A stretch of 64,000 bases of DNA from assembly GCF_005843885.1 (NCBI RefSeq), contig NZ_CP040443.1:2604001-2668000 (forward strand), in the 5' to 3' direction. Positions 17,097-25,864 of this stretch are shown piece by piece. This stretch comes from Escherichia sp. E4742. GTDB lineage: Bacteria; Pseudomonadota; Gammaproteobacteria; Enterobacterales; Enterobacteriaceae. The position numbers and the translations under genes are program-made. The notes beneath the pieces are model-generated. The model had not been told where the DNA came from. It ran no database searches and saw nothing but the letters and a program-made list of their open reading frames with translations. Every line of letters begins with the position of its first letter. Within the stretch, counting starts at the first letter, position 1.

Positions 17097-17178
17097 GGGG
17101 AAACATTCCCCTGAGGGATGTTTCCCCTTTATTGACGAAAACATCCTTATGGAAAACCACATTTCCCATATCGCGTAA
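17097..17178 (+). pseudogene. Leader hairpin E followed by a 9-codon gene remnant
   Basis: The leader (17097-17127) has a perfect 10-bp outer stem GGGGAAACAT/ATGTTTCCCC around TCCCC-TGA-GGGA. At the usual distance an ATG (17149) opens a frame of only nine codons (MENHISHIA) before TAA. Every other copy precedes a normal gene, so a backbone gene was probably truncated here. The sequence becomes AT-rich straight afterwards, consistent with the left boundary of the inserted cargo. Confidence 0.55.
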
Positions 17179-17743
17179 TTTCACTCTTTGCTTAACCAGG
17201 CGGGCGCTATTACCGACGATATAAGGTAAACATAAAAAGTTCAGAAAACATACAATGCGTCATCGGGGAAGGAAGATTTCTTTAATTATGAGCCTACGAC
17301 TTGTATCAGATGTTTAAAACGAAAGACTGGTTTAGTAGTTATCTAACCTGATAATAATTCTTATACTTACTAATCGACTACCTAATAATAGGTAGTTTAG
17401 TGTGGAGGAGATAATTTCCCATCAGGGTTAATCGGAATTTTAGATAAGCTTTATATAAAATTTAGGTTATGTAAATGATAAAAATAGACAATTTATTGCC
17501 ATATAAAAGACATTGTCAACTAATAAAACGAACAATGGCACTATAAAATTTGAAAAAAATAGATTTTTAATCTATTTTTTTGGTTTTTTTTGGTTTTTTA
17601 TTCTGTTTTGTTTTATGTCTTTGGTCTTAGTAACCAAAGTTGATTGTTTTTTCAGCCGCTTTGGTTTGTTATTATTTAAAAAGAGGTCGGGTGGTACTTA
17701 TTTTTTTGTTGCTTCTTTTTTTAATGAAAAGAAAGGAGGGAGG
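17179..17743. other. AT-rich non-coding region before the fimbrial regulator
   Basis: About 560 bp without a credible gene. It contains ACTACCTA/TAGGTAGT near 17378-17396 and long T-rich stretches (17570-17600 and 17700-17722). Phased AT tracts upstream of PapB-type regulators are usual sites for H-NS and PapB-like binding, so this is the likely control region of the fimbrial operon. No specific operator was identified. Confidence 0.45.
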
Positions 17744-18061
17744 GTGGAAGATCTTTCAGGTGGTTATTGTCGACATCGCTTCAGTTCAATTTTATCAAAG
17801 AAAAACACAGTCATACCAACAACAGAAATAAGTGAAGATAAATTCTGGTGTATTGTTGAGTTGTGTTCTATTCGTAGCGATAAAGTTATAAAGGCTTTGT
17901 ATGATTATCTGGTTTTAAAACATCCAAGGAGCGTTAGTTGCAATAATAATGGAGTCAGCAATGGATATTTCGGAAGTTGTCTGGCAAGAGTGGAACATGT
18001 TATTCAGGTAGTTAATGAGTTATTCTCTCTCTGCAAAACGCCTGAAAATGAAGTAAATTAA
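17744..18061 (+). CDS. PapB/FaeA-type fimbrial operon regulator
   Basis: DNA-binding regulator of the PapB (adhesin biosynthesis) family. The frame is open from 17513, but that upstream part encodes a Phe-rich stretch unlike the family. The GTG at 17744 behind GGAGGGAGG gives 105 aa, close to the 104 aa of PapB. The conserved core (FWCIVELCSIRS and NGVSNGYFGSCLARVEHV) covers about residues 35-90. It is the first gene of the fimbrial cluster, so it probably controls it. A close paralogue lies at 37.4 kb. Confidence 0.82.
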   Translation: MEDLSGGYCRHRFSSILSKKNTVIPTTEISEDKFWCIVELCSIRSDKVIKALYDYLVLKHPRSVSCNNNGVSNGYFGSCLARVEHVIQVVNELFSLCKTPENEVN

Positions 18062-18100
18062 GTGGTTTTATAAAATAAAGAAAACATACTTTCACAAATG

Positions 18101-18137
18101 TTTTATATGTGCGTGTTTTTGTAACACACATATAAAA
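18101..18137. promoter_or_regulatory. 11-bp inverted repeat between regulator and major subunit
   Basis: TTTTATATGTG and its exact complement CACATATAAAA flank a 15-nt loop in the 112-bp gap before the major subunit. It could act as a partial terminator or processing site that sets the regulator:subunit ratio, as between papB and papA, or as a binding site. Confidence 0.5.
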
Positions 18138-18173
18138 TCACCCAAGTAATGTCAACAATGGTAGTTTTAAGTT

Positions 18174-18692
18174 ATGAATAAATTATATCTTGGTTCTCTT
18201 ATCGCTCTGGTATTCGCGACTGCTACTGTTAACGCAGCACAGCAAAGCGAAGTTCATTTTTTTGGTAACGTTACATCCGTAACCTGCGATGTTGCTGTAA
18301 ATAATGGCGGTAGCATGACGGATGTTATTCAGCTGGGCACTGTGGCTCCAAATGCAGAAAGCCAGACACCGACGGAATTCTCATTTAAACCCGTTAATCC
18401 AACACAGTGTGGTAACCTGGCAGGTAAGACTGCAACCATAACATGGTATGGCAACTTTGATGCCGAAGGCTTGAAAAATAGTACCGGTAAGGCTACCGAC
18501 GCTGTCGTAAAACTGACAGCAATGAATGCACAAAACACAGCAAACACTCAGGTAACATCTTCTAATACCAGTATTGAATTTGATGCAAATAATGCTAATA
18601 CGGATGGTTTTAAATTCCAGGCAAAATTGAAAGGTGGAACTACCCCTGGCGATTATCAGGGCGTTGCTGCCTACGCAATAACTTATAACTAA
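18174..18692 (+). CDS. Major fimbrial subunit (Pef/K88-type operon)
   Basis: A secreted 172-aa pilin-like protein. The signal peptide is cleaved after residue 21 (VNA). Two cysteines (about 39 and 82) bracket an immunoglobulin-like pilin fold, and the C terminus ends in the alternating pattern AYAITYN used for donor-strand assembly. PefA of Salmonella has the same length and the gene order regulator-subunit-usher-chaperone-minor subunit matches pef. I infer major subunit from first position and size. The next gene follows after 84 bp. Confidence 0.82.
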   Translation: MNKLYLGSLIALVFATATVNAAQQSEVHFFGNVTSVTCDVAVNNGGSMTDVIQLGTVAPNAESQTPTEFSFKPVNPTQCGNLAGKTATITWYGNFDAEGLKNSTGKATDAVVKLTAMNAQNTANTQVTSSNTSIEFDANNANTDGFKFQAKLKGGTTPGDYQGVAAYAITYN

Positions 18693-18776
18693 TCTCACCG
18701 ATACCGCTGATGCTATTCATTAGCGGTATTAAGAATACCTTAAACAGATAACAAATATAAGCCGATGGAGGATGAT

Positions 18777-21182
18777 ATGAGCTTATCGCGACTACCAAAG
18801 ATTTCTTTGTTAGCGATGAGTATTTATACGCATCTCGGATATGCTACGGACTTAAATCTGGATTTTATCCAGGGGACCAGCATAATTCCTTCGATTCTAA
18901 AATCTGATTATGCTTATCCTCAGGGACAATACAGTGTGGATGTATTTGTTAACAATGAAAAAACCGGTACGGCTGAGTTAAACATTACACCGGCAGATGA
19001 AAAAAACAATATGCTCTGTTTCTCTCCGGAATGGATAAACAGTGCAGGTGTAATGCTGGATGCCAGTAAATATGATGATGTTTATAACAGAGAAAAAAAC
19101 TGTTATGAGCTGGCTAAAAAAAATCATACACAGGTAGTTTTTGATTACAGTGCGCAGAAACTGCTGCTTGATATTCCCCAGGCTTATCTGCTCAGTAAAA
19201 GTGACCCGTCACGATGGGATTACGGTGTTACCGGAGGACGGCTGAAGTATTATGCTAACTTCAATAAAACAACAAATGACAAATTAAATGCCTTCGGAAA
19301 TTTTGACCTTGGTTTCAATGTCGGGCGATGGGTATTATCCAGTAATATTAACGTATCCCGCTCAGGAGGAGAAACAGAATTCACCTCCAGTGATATGACA
19401 TTGTCCACGGCAATCAGTCAAATCCAGGGGGATTTATTACTGGGAAAATCGCAAACTCAGACAGAGTTATTTTCTGATTTTAATTTTTATGGCGTATCAG
19501 TTCGCTCTAACAGTAACATGCGCCCGTGGGAGGCACGCGGATATGCACCGGATATTTCGGGGATCGCTTCAGGCCCGTCACGGGTAACTGTGACCCAGAA
19601 CGGCTATACGATTTATTCCCGCATGGTTCCGGCAGGCCCTTATCGTCTTGATGACCTTCGGCCAACCGGAAATGGCGATCTGGTTGTAACGTTAGAGGAT
19701 GATAACGGGCATAAGACGGTTCAGGTTTATCCGGTCACTACTCTGCCGACGTTGTTAAGGCCAGGTGATTTCCAGTACGACTTTGCCATGGGTAAGAAAA
19801 ATCAAAGTAATGAACTGAATAAGGCGTTCTCGTCGGATACCGGACTCTTCTGGCTGGGCAGTGTTGACTATGGTTTTTCCAGCGCAACGCTGAATTCGGC
19901 AATACTGTTAAACAATCGCTATCAGTCGGCAGGGATTGGCGTAACGAAACCGTTTGGTGAGCTGGGGGCGTTATCCCTGAGTGCCCAGACAGCTAAAGCC
20001 CGCTATAACAATGGGGATGAAAAGAAAGGCCAGAACGTCAGTGTCAAGTATGCCAAAAACTTTACAGACAGAACAGACCTGCAGCTTCTGACATATCGTT
20101 ATCAGGACAAAGGGTATGTGGATTATGCAGAATTTGATCCCCATCGCACTTTTATTCACGGTAATCAGAAATCACGGTATGAGGCGCGTCTGTCTCATCG
20201 GTTTGATACGACTTATCTGAGTGGAGCGTGGTGGCACCAGAATTACTGGGACAGAGACGGGAGTGATACCGGGGCGACCTTGTCGCTGAGCACTTCAGCT
20301 TTTGATTCGGTATCTGTGTTCCTGAACGGTTCATATAACCGTTACGCAAATACTGATAAAGCGGATTATTCAGCGTCGGTGAGTGTCAGCATACCTTTTG
20401 ACTTCAGAGGGATACAGCATTACGCCAGTAACAGTGTGGGATATAACCGGAGCAATGGTTCAACGTTCAATACAAGCATTTCAGCTTCAGTGAATGATCG
20501 CGTTAACTATAACCTCAATGCGGATATCAGTTCCCGTGGTCAGCGGGGCACATCGGCATCGGCCAGCTATGCGTTTGACGCTGTTCAGACAAATATTGGA
20601 GTATCGCAGACACATTCGCGCCAGGGTGACGGACAGACCAGCTTCTCCGGGGGCATCTCCGGCTCTGTGTTAGGGACCCGCGAAACCGGACCTCTCTTTA
20701 CAAAAGAGTCTTCCGATACTGTCGCTATTGTCAGCGTACCGGGTGTCAGTGGAATCAAGTTCAACAACTCCATGCCCACTGACCGAAATGGTAACACTGT
20801 AGTGTGGTTGTCCGGGTATGCAGAAAACAGCATTAACATTAACATGGAAAACGTCCCTGACGACATGGATTTCAGCACGACATCCTACAAAGTGGTTCCG
20901 ACTGAAAAGGCGATGGTTTACCGAAAATTTGGTTTTGAGAACGTACTTCGTTACATCCTGCGTGTGAAGGATAAGCAGGGTAAATACCTTACAGGTGGTG
21001 AAGCCACCACAGAACAGGGACTGAATGCCGGGTTTATATCCACAAACGGTGTTCTGCTAATGAATATGCTGACTGAACCAGAAAAGATCCGCATTGATAT
21101 GGGAAATGGAATGCAGTGTCATTTTTCCATGAAAGGTTTACAGGCTAACACCAATAAAGTTCAGGAGATTCGTTGTGAATAA
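18777..21182 (+). CDS. Fimbrial outer-membrane usher (PefC/FaeD-like)
   Basis: An 801-aa usher that forms the outer-membrane pore and orders subunits. After a signal peptide (about 25 aa) come the N-terminal chaperone-binding domain, a beta barrel with a plug, and C-terminal domains. The start (DLNLDFIQG), the central SRVTVTQNGYTIYSRMVPAG and the ending QEIRCE closely resemble the K88 usher FaeD and PefC. The ATG at 18777 is preferred over 18765 because GGAGGATG lies between them. The chaperone gene overlaps its end by 8 nt. Confidence 0.92.
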   Translation: MSLSRLPKISLLAMSIYTHLGYATDLNLDFIQGTSIIPSILKSDYAYPQGQYSVDVFVNNEKTGTAELNITPADEKNNMLCFSPEWINSAGVMLDASKYDDVYNREKNCYELAKKNHTQVVFDYSAQKLLLDIPQAYLLSKSDPSRWDYGVTGGRLKYYANFNKTTNDKLNAFGNFDLGFNVGRWVLSSNINVSRSGGETEFTSSDMTLSTAISQIQGDLLLGKSQTQTELFSDFNFYGVSVRSNSNMRPWEARGYAPDISGIASGPSRVTVTQNGYTIYSRMVPAGPYRLDDLRPTGNGDLVVTLEDDNGHKTVQVYPVTTLPTLLRPGDFQYDFAMGKKNQSNELNKAFSSDTGLFWLGSVDYGFSSATLNSAILLNNRYQSAGIGVTKPFGELGALSLSAQTAKARYNNGDEKKGQNVSVKYAKNFTDRTDLQLLTYRYQDKGYVDYAEFDPHRTFIHGNQKSRYEARLSHRFDTTYLSGAWWHQNYWDRDGSDTGATLSLSTSAFDSVSVFLNGSYNRYANTDKADYSASVSVSIPFDFRGIQHYASNSVGYNRSNGSTFNTSISASVNDRVNYNLNADISSRGQRGTSASASYAFDAVQTNIGVSQTHSRQGDGQTSFSGGISGSVLGTRETGPLFTKESSDTVAIVSVPGVSGIKFNNSMPTDRNGNTVVWLSGYAENSININMENVPDDMDFSTTSYKVVPTEKAMVYRKFGFENVLRYILRVKDKQGKYLTGGEATTEQGLNAGFISTNGVLLMNMLTEPEKIRIDMGNGMQCHFSMKGLQANTNKVQEIRCE

Positions 21183-21867
21183 AGTAGCTAAAACGGCGAT
21201 TGCAGCTGTGCTCTCATTCGCATTCTGTAGCCAGGCTATGGCTGCGTTTGTACTGAATGGGACGCGCTTCATTTATGATGAAAATAAAAAAAATATTACC
21301 TTTGAAGTCACCAATAATGCCGGTCAGATGTATGGGGGGCAGGTATGGGTGGATAATACCAGTGAGGGAAACGGTATCTACATGGTTCCTCAGCCTCCTT
21401 TTTTTAAAGTCGGCGCAAAACAAAAACAGATTATCCGAATCATGAAAACAGATTCCTCATTACCCACAGACCGTGAATCGTTATTCTGGTTGAATGTACA
21501 GGAAGTACCGCCAAAACCAGATGTTAAAGAAAGCCATGGCAGTGTTCTGGCGATTGCGATGAACTCCAGAGTGAAGCTGATTTATCGTCCATCCGTTCTT
21601 AAGAACGGGAGGGAAAATGCTGAGAAGAAACTGACCATGGAGCAAAGGGGAGATAAAACCTGGATTAAAAACCCGACCCCCTACTATATGGCAATTGTCG
21701 GTGTGCAAACCAATGGCAGGGAGCTGAAACTCAGCGATAAGGTTACAAAAGAATTAACGCTGCTGGCACCCTTTAGCAGTGTATCTCTGGGGGTTAGTGT
21801 CCGTGGGAACCTTAACATTGCCGCGATAAATGACTGGGGGGGAGTACAGAATTATGAAATTCATTAA
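21175..21867 (+). CDS. Periplasmic fimbrial chaperone (PefD/FaeE-like)
   Basis: A PapD-family chaperone of 230 aa that folds subunits and delivers them to the usher. The GTG start sits in an 8-nt overlap with the usher, behind AGGAG. The signal peptide is cleaved after residue 23 (AMA). The family signatures are present: the G1 region with alternating hydrophobics (NRVKLIYRPS-like, about residue 122) and PTPYYMAI near residue 166, which includes the conserved NPTPY pattern. It ends close to the next gene, whose start overlaps. Confidence 0.92.
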   Translation: MNKVAKTAIAAVLSFAFCSQAMAAFVLNGTRFIYDENKKNITFEVTNNAGQMYGGQVWVDNTSEGNGIYMVPQPPFFKVGAKQKQIIRIMKTDSSLPTDRESLFWLNVQEVPPKPDVKESHGSVLAIAMNSRVKLIYRPSVLKNGRENAEKKLTMEQRGDKTWIKNPTPYYMAIVGVQTNGRELKLSDKVTKELTLLAPFSSVSLGVSVRGNLNIAAINDWGGVQNYEIH

Positions 21868-22384
21868 TCCTGTGCTGATAGCGGCATTATCTGTAAGTTT
21901 TGCCGGGTTTTCTGCGAATGTCCGGAGTGCGGATACCAAAACGGCCACATTTACCATTAATGCAACATTCACTGCCCCCAGTTGTGATATATCCATCCCA
22001 ACGCAATTTTATAGCCTGGGAACATTAACACCGGGAGCAGCGAAAAAACACTCACCGCTTGAAATAAAGTGGACATGCGCAGGGAATATACCAGTAAAGA
22101 CGGCAATTAAAGGTTCTGTTTCACAGGGGCAACTGGAATCGTCGAATGATAAGCTGCAAATGTTGCTAACAAAGGACAGTCAGCCTAATGGAACATATTT
22201 ATGGCTGGAAAACAATAATACGCCTGTAAAACTGACAGGGCAGGATTCTGATGCATTCTGCAGTGACAGTACAGCCACAACCGGTGAGCGCCAGTGTGTC
22301 ATTACACCGGTAACGGAAGTCCATAACACAGATCAGTTTGGTCCGGTTAAGGCTGCAGTGACATTTGAAGTTATATATCCATAA
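21854..22384 (+). CDS. Minor fimbrial subunit
   Basis: A 176-aa exported pilin-like protein. The signal peptide runs to about residue 24. It has a TFTAPSCDISIP segment and further cysteines at about 72, 132 and 142, and it ends in the donor-strand-like VTFEVIYP. The ATG at 21854 is chosen because GGGGGGAG lies 10 nt upstream. It overlaps the chaperone gene. Its position matches orf5 of the pef operon. A role as adaptor or tip subunit is inferred. Confidence 0.78.
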   Translation: MKFINPVLIAALSVSFAGFSANVRSADTKTATFTINATFTAPSCDISIPTQFYSLGTLTPGAAKKHSPLEIKWTCAGNIPVKTAIKGSVSQGQLESSNDKLQMLLTKDSQPNGTYLWLENNNTPVKLTGQDSDAFCSDSTATTGERQCVITPVTEVHNTDQFGPVKAAVTFEVIYP

Positions 22385-22391
22385 TGTATTT

Positions 22392-22961
22392 ATGATACAA
22401 CAACGAATCATTATAGATGGTTTCTGTGAGTATGAGATGCTGGGGTTAAGCGCACTGCTGAAAGCAGAAAATTATGATGTCAGACTCAGGAAAGAAACCG
22501 AACCGACCAAAGGAGATATTCTGATAATAGCGCTGAGTGCAGTGCCACTTTTGAACTGGTTGTCTTTATTCTCAATGTTCAGAGCATCTGATGATGTGCG
22601 CTACTGCAGGACAATATTTCTGGTTCCCGGACAGGTGAAAGAGATGCAACGATTATTTTCAACAATAAATATTGTCGACGGTTCCCTGCCGCTGGCAGTG
22701 TTGAAAGACAGTATTATAAAAACAGCAGGAGGGGGGCGGTATGAAACGCCCACGCCCTTTTACATATATAAGAAAGAGTGTATGGACAGAATAAGTTTTC
22801 TTCAGAAACTATCCCGAAAACCATCAGCAAACAAAGACCGGAAGCATTATTACTGGCGCTCTCGCCTGTGTTCTCTTATGGGAGTTCCGAATGTTCATAT
22901 ATTATCCGTCATAGCACCGACCTGCACGACGTCATTTTTGATGAATATTCATGAAATGTGA
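22392..22961 (+). CDS. Possible transcriptional regulator of the fimbrial operon (unrecognised)
   Basis: A 189-aa cytoplasmic protein (MIQQRIIIDGF start). The first 110 residues resemble a degenerate response-regulator receiver fold (hydrophobic strands alternating with helices). The C terminus (about 135-175) is basic and could be a helix-turn-helix like those of LuxR-family fimbrial regulators. I cannot confirm either. It lies 7 nt after the minor subunit within the operon. The upstream in-frame ATG-like start at 22365 would overlap the pilin gene and has no ribosome site. Confidence 0.55.
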   Translation: MIQQRIIIDGFCEYEMLGLSALLKAENYDVRLRKETEPTKGDILIIALSAVPLLNWLSLFSMFRASDDVRYCRTIFLVPGQVKEMQRLFSTINIVDGSLPLAVLKDSIIKTAGGGRYETPTPFYIYKKECMDRISFLQKLSRKPSANKDRKHYYWRSRLCSLMGVPNVHILSVIAPTCTTSFLMNIHEM

Positions 22962-23097
22962 GAGTTTCCGTCATGAATGATAAAAATGCATATCAGAGAT
23001 ATCCATGAATACGCAAGATTCGTGACTGTTGCTTTGATACAGAATAGTCAGGCATTACACCAGTCGATTGGATTGCTATTCAGAACGGGAGATTTTA

Positions 23098-24057
23098 ATG
23101 AAACTCATTTCAGCAAAAGAGTCCATTATAATGTTAAAAAGATGCTTTGTTATTTTTGCGCAAATCGCGGTAAAAGTGCGGAACTTTAACTTTACGTTTA
23201 AGCCCTGTTTTTTGAATGTATTCACATTCCTTTTTTTATGTGTGGGGATCATCTCTTCATTACCGGTTTTTGCGACTGTTATATACGAAAAAAATCTTAT
23301 AACACAATCATCTTACAGAAAAACCAGTAAAATATATAAGCTACAGTTTAATAACCAGGATAACAATTATGAGGTCAGTAGTGTTACTGGTGACTGTGCA
23401 TTCAGCAGTGGTGTTATTACTTCAGCACAAAATAATGTCGACTGGAATGTGCAAATGGGGTTAACATCTCATTTTAATGGAAATCAGACATACCTCGAAA
23501 ACGTGCCTGTGACAGATTTTAATGGGATTGCATCACAGGTTGGTAGGAAGAGTGACTGGGGGGGGAAATTTGGTCAATGGCTTCCCTCAGGACAGAGCTG
23601 GCGTAAAACAGGAATTGGGACGGGATGGTATGGTTCACAAGCCGTGAGCTTTCCTACTCCGGTGACCGTGGATGGGGGACCTGAAAGATTTGATATAACT
23701 ATTCGTATGTGTCGTGGTGATGATGGTTCTTATATTAATGCAACGGGACATTACGTAACCAGTGCTGTCAATTCGATGTCAGTAACGCCGACATCTGCAA
23801 CGCTACAATCCCCGATGGGAACTATCGCTGTCGATCATGCCGAGCTCACACTCAATGGGTTTATGCCATCGAAAATAGAGTTCACATCAAGTGTTGCGAA
23901 TACCACAACGGACTATACCCTCACATTACCGGAACCTGTGGCTCCGAACTATGCAGGGCAAAGTTACGATGCGACATTTCAGTTTGAATACCGAGTAAAT
24001 GCGACTAAACCCGGGAATTTTGTTATACCAGTGAATATTTCTGCCACATATCCGTAA
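23098..24057 (+). CDS. Putative fimbrial tip adhesin
   Basis: A 319-aa exported protein. After a basic N-terminal extension a hydrophobic signal core (about residues 42-62) ends at VFA. The mature protein is rich in Ser, Thr, Gly and aromatic residues, with a lectin-like N-terminal half and a pilin-like C-terminal half ending in NFVIPVNISATYP. That is the two-domain pattern of tip adhesins. The ATG at 23098 follows CGGGAG. As the last structural gene it probably sets receptor specificity. The receptor is unknown. Confidence 0.72.
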   Translation: MKLISAKESIIMLKRCFVIFAQIAVKVRNFNFTFKPCFLNVFTFLFLCVGIISSLPVFATVIYEKNLITQSSYRKTSKIYKLQFNNQDNNYEVSSVTGDCAFSSGVITSAQNNVDWNVQMGLTSHFNGNQTYLENVPVTDFNGIASQVGRKSDWGGKFGQWLPSGQSWRKTGIGTGWYGSQAVSFPTPVTVDGGPERFDITIRMCRGDDGSYINATGHYVTSAVNSMSVTPTSATLQSPMGTIAVDHAELTLNGFMPSKIEFTSSVANTTTDYTLTLPEPVAPNYAGQSYDATFQFEYRVNATKPGNFVIPVNISATYP

Positions 24058-24220
24058 TAAAATGAGCAGAGTGCCAATCAGATACAACAGGGACTCTGCC
24101 ATAAAGAGATTACTGAACACAGGTCCTGAATGAGAAAAAGTAATCTCTTTATTTATGTACCGAATAACAATATGGTATACAATTACTTTAGTCTGCAGCT
24201 ATCCTTTAGCAGGGGTGGAC

Positions 24221-25030
24221 ATGTACAGTAACTCTGACTGTTATAATATATTTTCCAGTAAGCTACATATGGCTGAGGAATGTTTGCCATTTTTTCAGCC
24301 CGTAGTGGATGCTGACTCTAATTTATGTGGTGTTGAAGTTCTGGCACGCTGGAATATGCCAGATGGCAGGGTGTTATCTCCCGACCTGTTTATTTCTCAG
24401 GTGGTTCATGCCGGGCTATCCGGATTTATGACAAATATACTATTAAGAAAGACCGCCGATATTTTACTGTCTTTAAAACCATTTTTACCGGTTGGTATGT
24501 TAATCACTTTTAATGCGGGGGCGCCAGACAATAATTCAGCGGAAATGATTTGTGCATGTAAACTGCTCCAGAATCGTCTTATTCAACTCTGCCCTGTGCT
24601 GGTTTGTGAATTGACGGAGCACAGAGAATGGGGTAACTCTTCAGAAGATAATATATTTCTTGATAATCTGGACAGAGGAAATATATCTGTGGCACTGGAC
24701 GATTTTGGAACAAAATATTCAAATCTTGATATGTTATCCAGGGTTAATGCAGAATTTATGAAAATAGGGAGTTCATTCATTTATCGTGTGGATGAAGATC
24801 TATCTTCACACCGTCTGGCTGAATGTGTTATGTTTGCTGCAAACAAGTTTTCTTTGCGAGTGATTGCAGAAGGTGTTGAAAATAAATGGCAGTATGAGTG
24901 GTTAAAGAAACAGGGGGTAAAATTATTTCAGGGGTATTATTTCTCCCCCCCATTATCAGCTGACCAGTTCGCTTCATTTGTAAAGAGTAAAAAAACTAGA
25001 TGTGATAAATACGGTTTGCGTTCTGAATGA
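24221..25030 (+). CDS. EAL-domain cyclic-di-GMP phosphodiesterase-like protein
   Basis: A 269-aa stand-alone EAL domain. Visible active-site elements are EVLARW (the EAL signature variant), FNAG, the ELTE glutamate, DDFGTKYSN, MKIG (lysine kept, usual aspartate replaced by Gly) and IAEGVEN with QGYYFSPPL at the end. Most catalytic residues are kept, so hydrolysis of c-di-GMP is plausible. The ATG at 24221 follows AGGGGTGG. An in-frame start at 24155 would add a hydrophobic stretch and cannot be excluded. It directly follows the adhesin gene, suggesting control of fimbriation or motility. Confidence 0.78.
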   Translation: MYSNSDCYNIFSSKLHMAEECLPFFQPVVDADSNLCGVEVLARWNMPDGRVLSPDLFISQVVHAGLSGFMTNILLRKTADILLSLKPFLPVGMLITFNAGAPDNNSAEMICACKLLQNRLIQLCPVLVCELTEHREWGNSSEDNIFLDNLDRGNISVALDDFGTKYSNLDMLSRVNAEFMKIGSSFIYRVDEDLSSHRLAECVMFAANKFSLRVIAEGVENKWQYEWLKKQGVKLFQGYYFSPPLSADQFASFVKSKKTRCDKYGLRSE

Positions 25031-25270
25031 TTCAATATTGTATGATATTTCCCATAAAATAGCTTCCCGTAAAAATTTATGGATTTCTTTTTGGTTTGAT
25101 GTTGATTTTGTTATCATATTGAATTTTTATTTGAGTGCTTCCCTTAGATGAACGAAGATGTTTATTTCTGGTAGACAGTTTCTCCGTAATTCGGAAGCGA
25201 CGCAACTTCTGCCCTGTAAAGATAACTTCGTCTATCAACTTCTATTCTGTTATTACAAAGGTTAATATAG

Positions 25271-25864
25271 ATGTTTTCATTTGAGAAATTATCATCAGTT
25301 AAACTAAAGACAGTATTTGCAATATTAGTAACACTTTTAGTGCTTGCGGTAGTTGTTGTCTCAGTGTTAAAAAGACCAAGATATTTGGATATAAAGCAGG
25401 CATGTGAAATTAGTAAGAGATACCCTACCATTCTTATGATAAGACACGGAGAAAGGTGTGATCGTTCAAAAAATCAATGTTTTTCTGAACCAGATGGAAT
25501 AACTGTCAATGGCACGCAAAAAGCGATTCTGCTGGGTAAGGATTTGAGTGATATAACCGGGAACTATAATCTCTATTCAACAAACACAACCAGAACCAAA
25601 CAAACAGCTTGTTTTTTCTCAAATGGAGTCAGCCCCACCATAGTAAGTTTATCAAATAATGGTGAATCACCTGTGAGGAAAATTTTAGACTTATCGTATC
25701 AGAGTAAAAACGCTGTTGTGTTTACTCATAATCATTGCCTCTCTCGCATTGCAAAAGATATGAGATGGTGGAAGTTAAAACCAGGATATCTCGAGACATT
25801 AGTTTTGCATCGGGAGGCGAACAATCTTATTTTAGATGGTGTTTTAAAGTATCAACAAAAGTAA
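25271..25864 (+). CDS. Ais-like membrane-anchored histidine phosphatase
   Basis: A 197-aa protein with one N-terminal membrane helix (about residues 14-36) and a periplasmic histidine-phosphatase domain. The RHGERCDRSKNQC segment and the later FTHNHCL closely match Ais (PmrG) of E. coli and Salmonella, which removes heptose(II) phosphate from the LPS core. Ais is 200 aa, so the protein is full length. The catalytic histidine in RHG and the second histidine in THNH are intact. On this element it may remodel LPS near the fimbriae or autotransporter. It is transcribed separately, with a 240-bp AT-rich upstream gap. Confidence 0.82.
   Translation: MFSFEKLSSVKLKTVFAILVTLLVLAVVVVSVLKRPRYLDIKQACEISKRYPTILMIRHGERCDRSKNQCFSEPDGITVNGTQKAILLGKDLSDITGNYNLYSTNTTRTKQTACFFSNGVSPTIVSLSNNGESPVRKILDLSYQSKNAVVFTHNHCLSRIAKDMRWWKLKPGYLETLVLHREANNLILDGVLKYQQK

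Noticed and set aside
17513..17743. N-terminal extension of the first PapB-type regulator
   Set aside because: The upstream open part encodes a Phe-rich stretch unlike the family; the GTG at 17744 has a far better ribosome site and gives the usual length.
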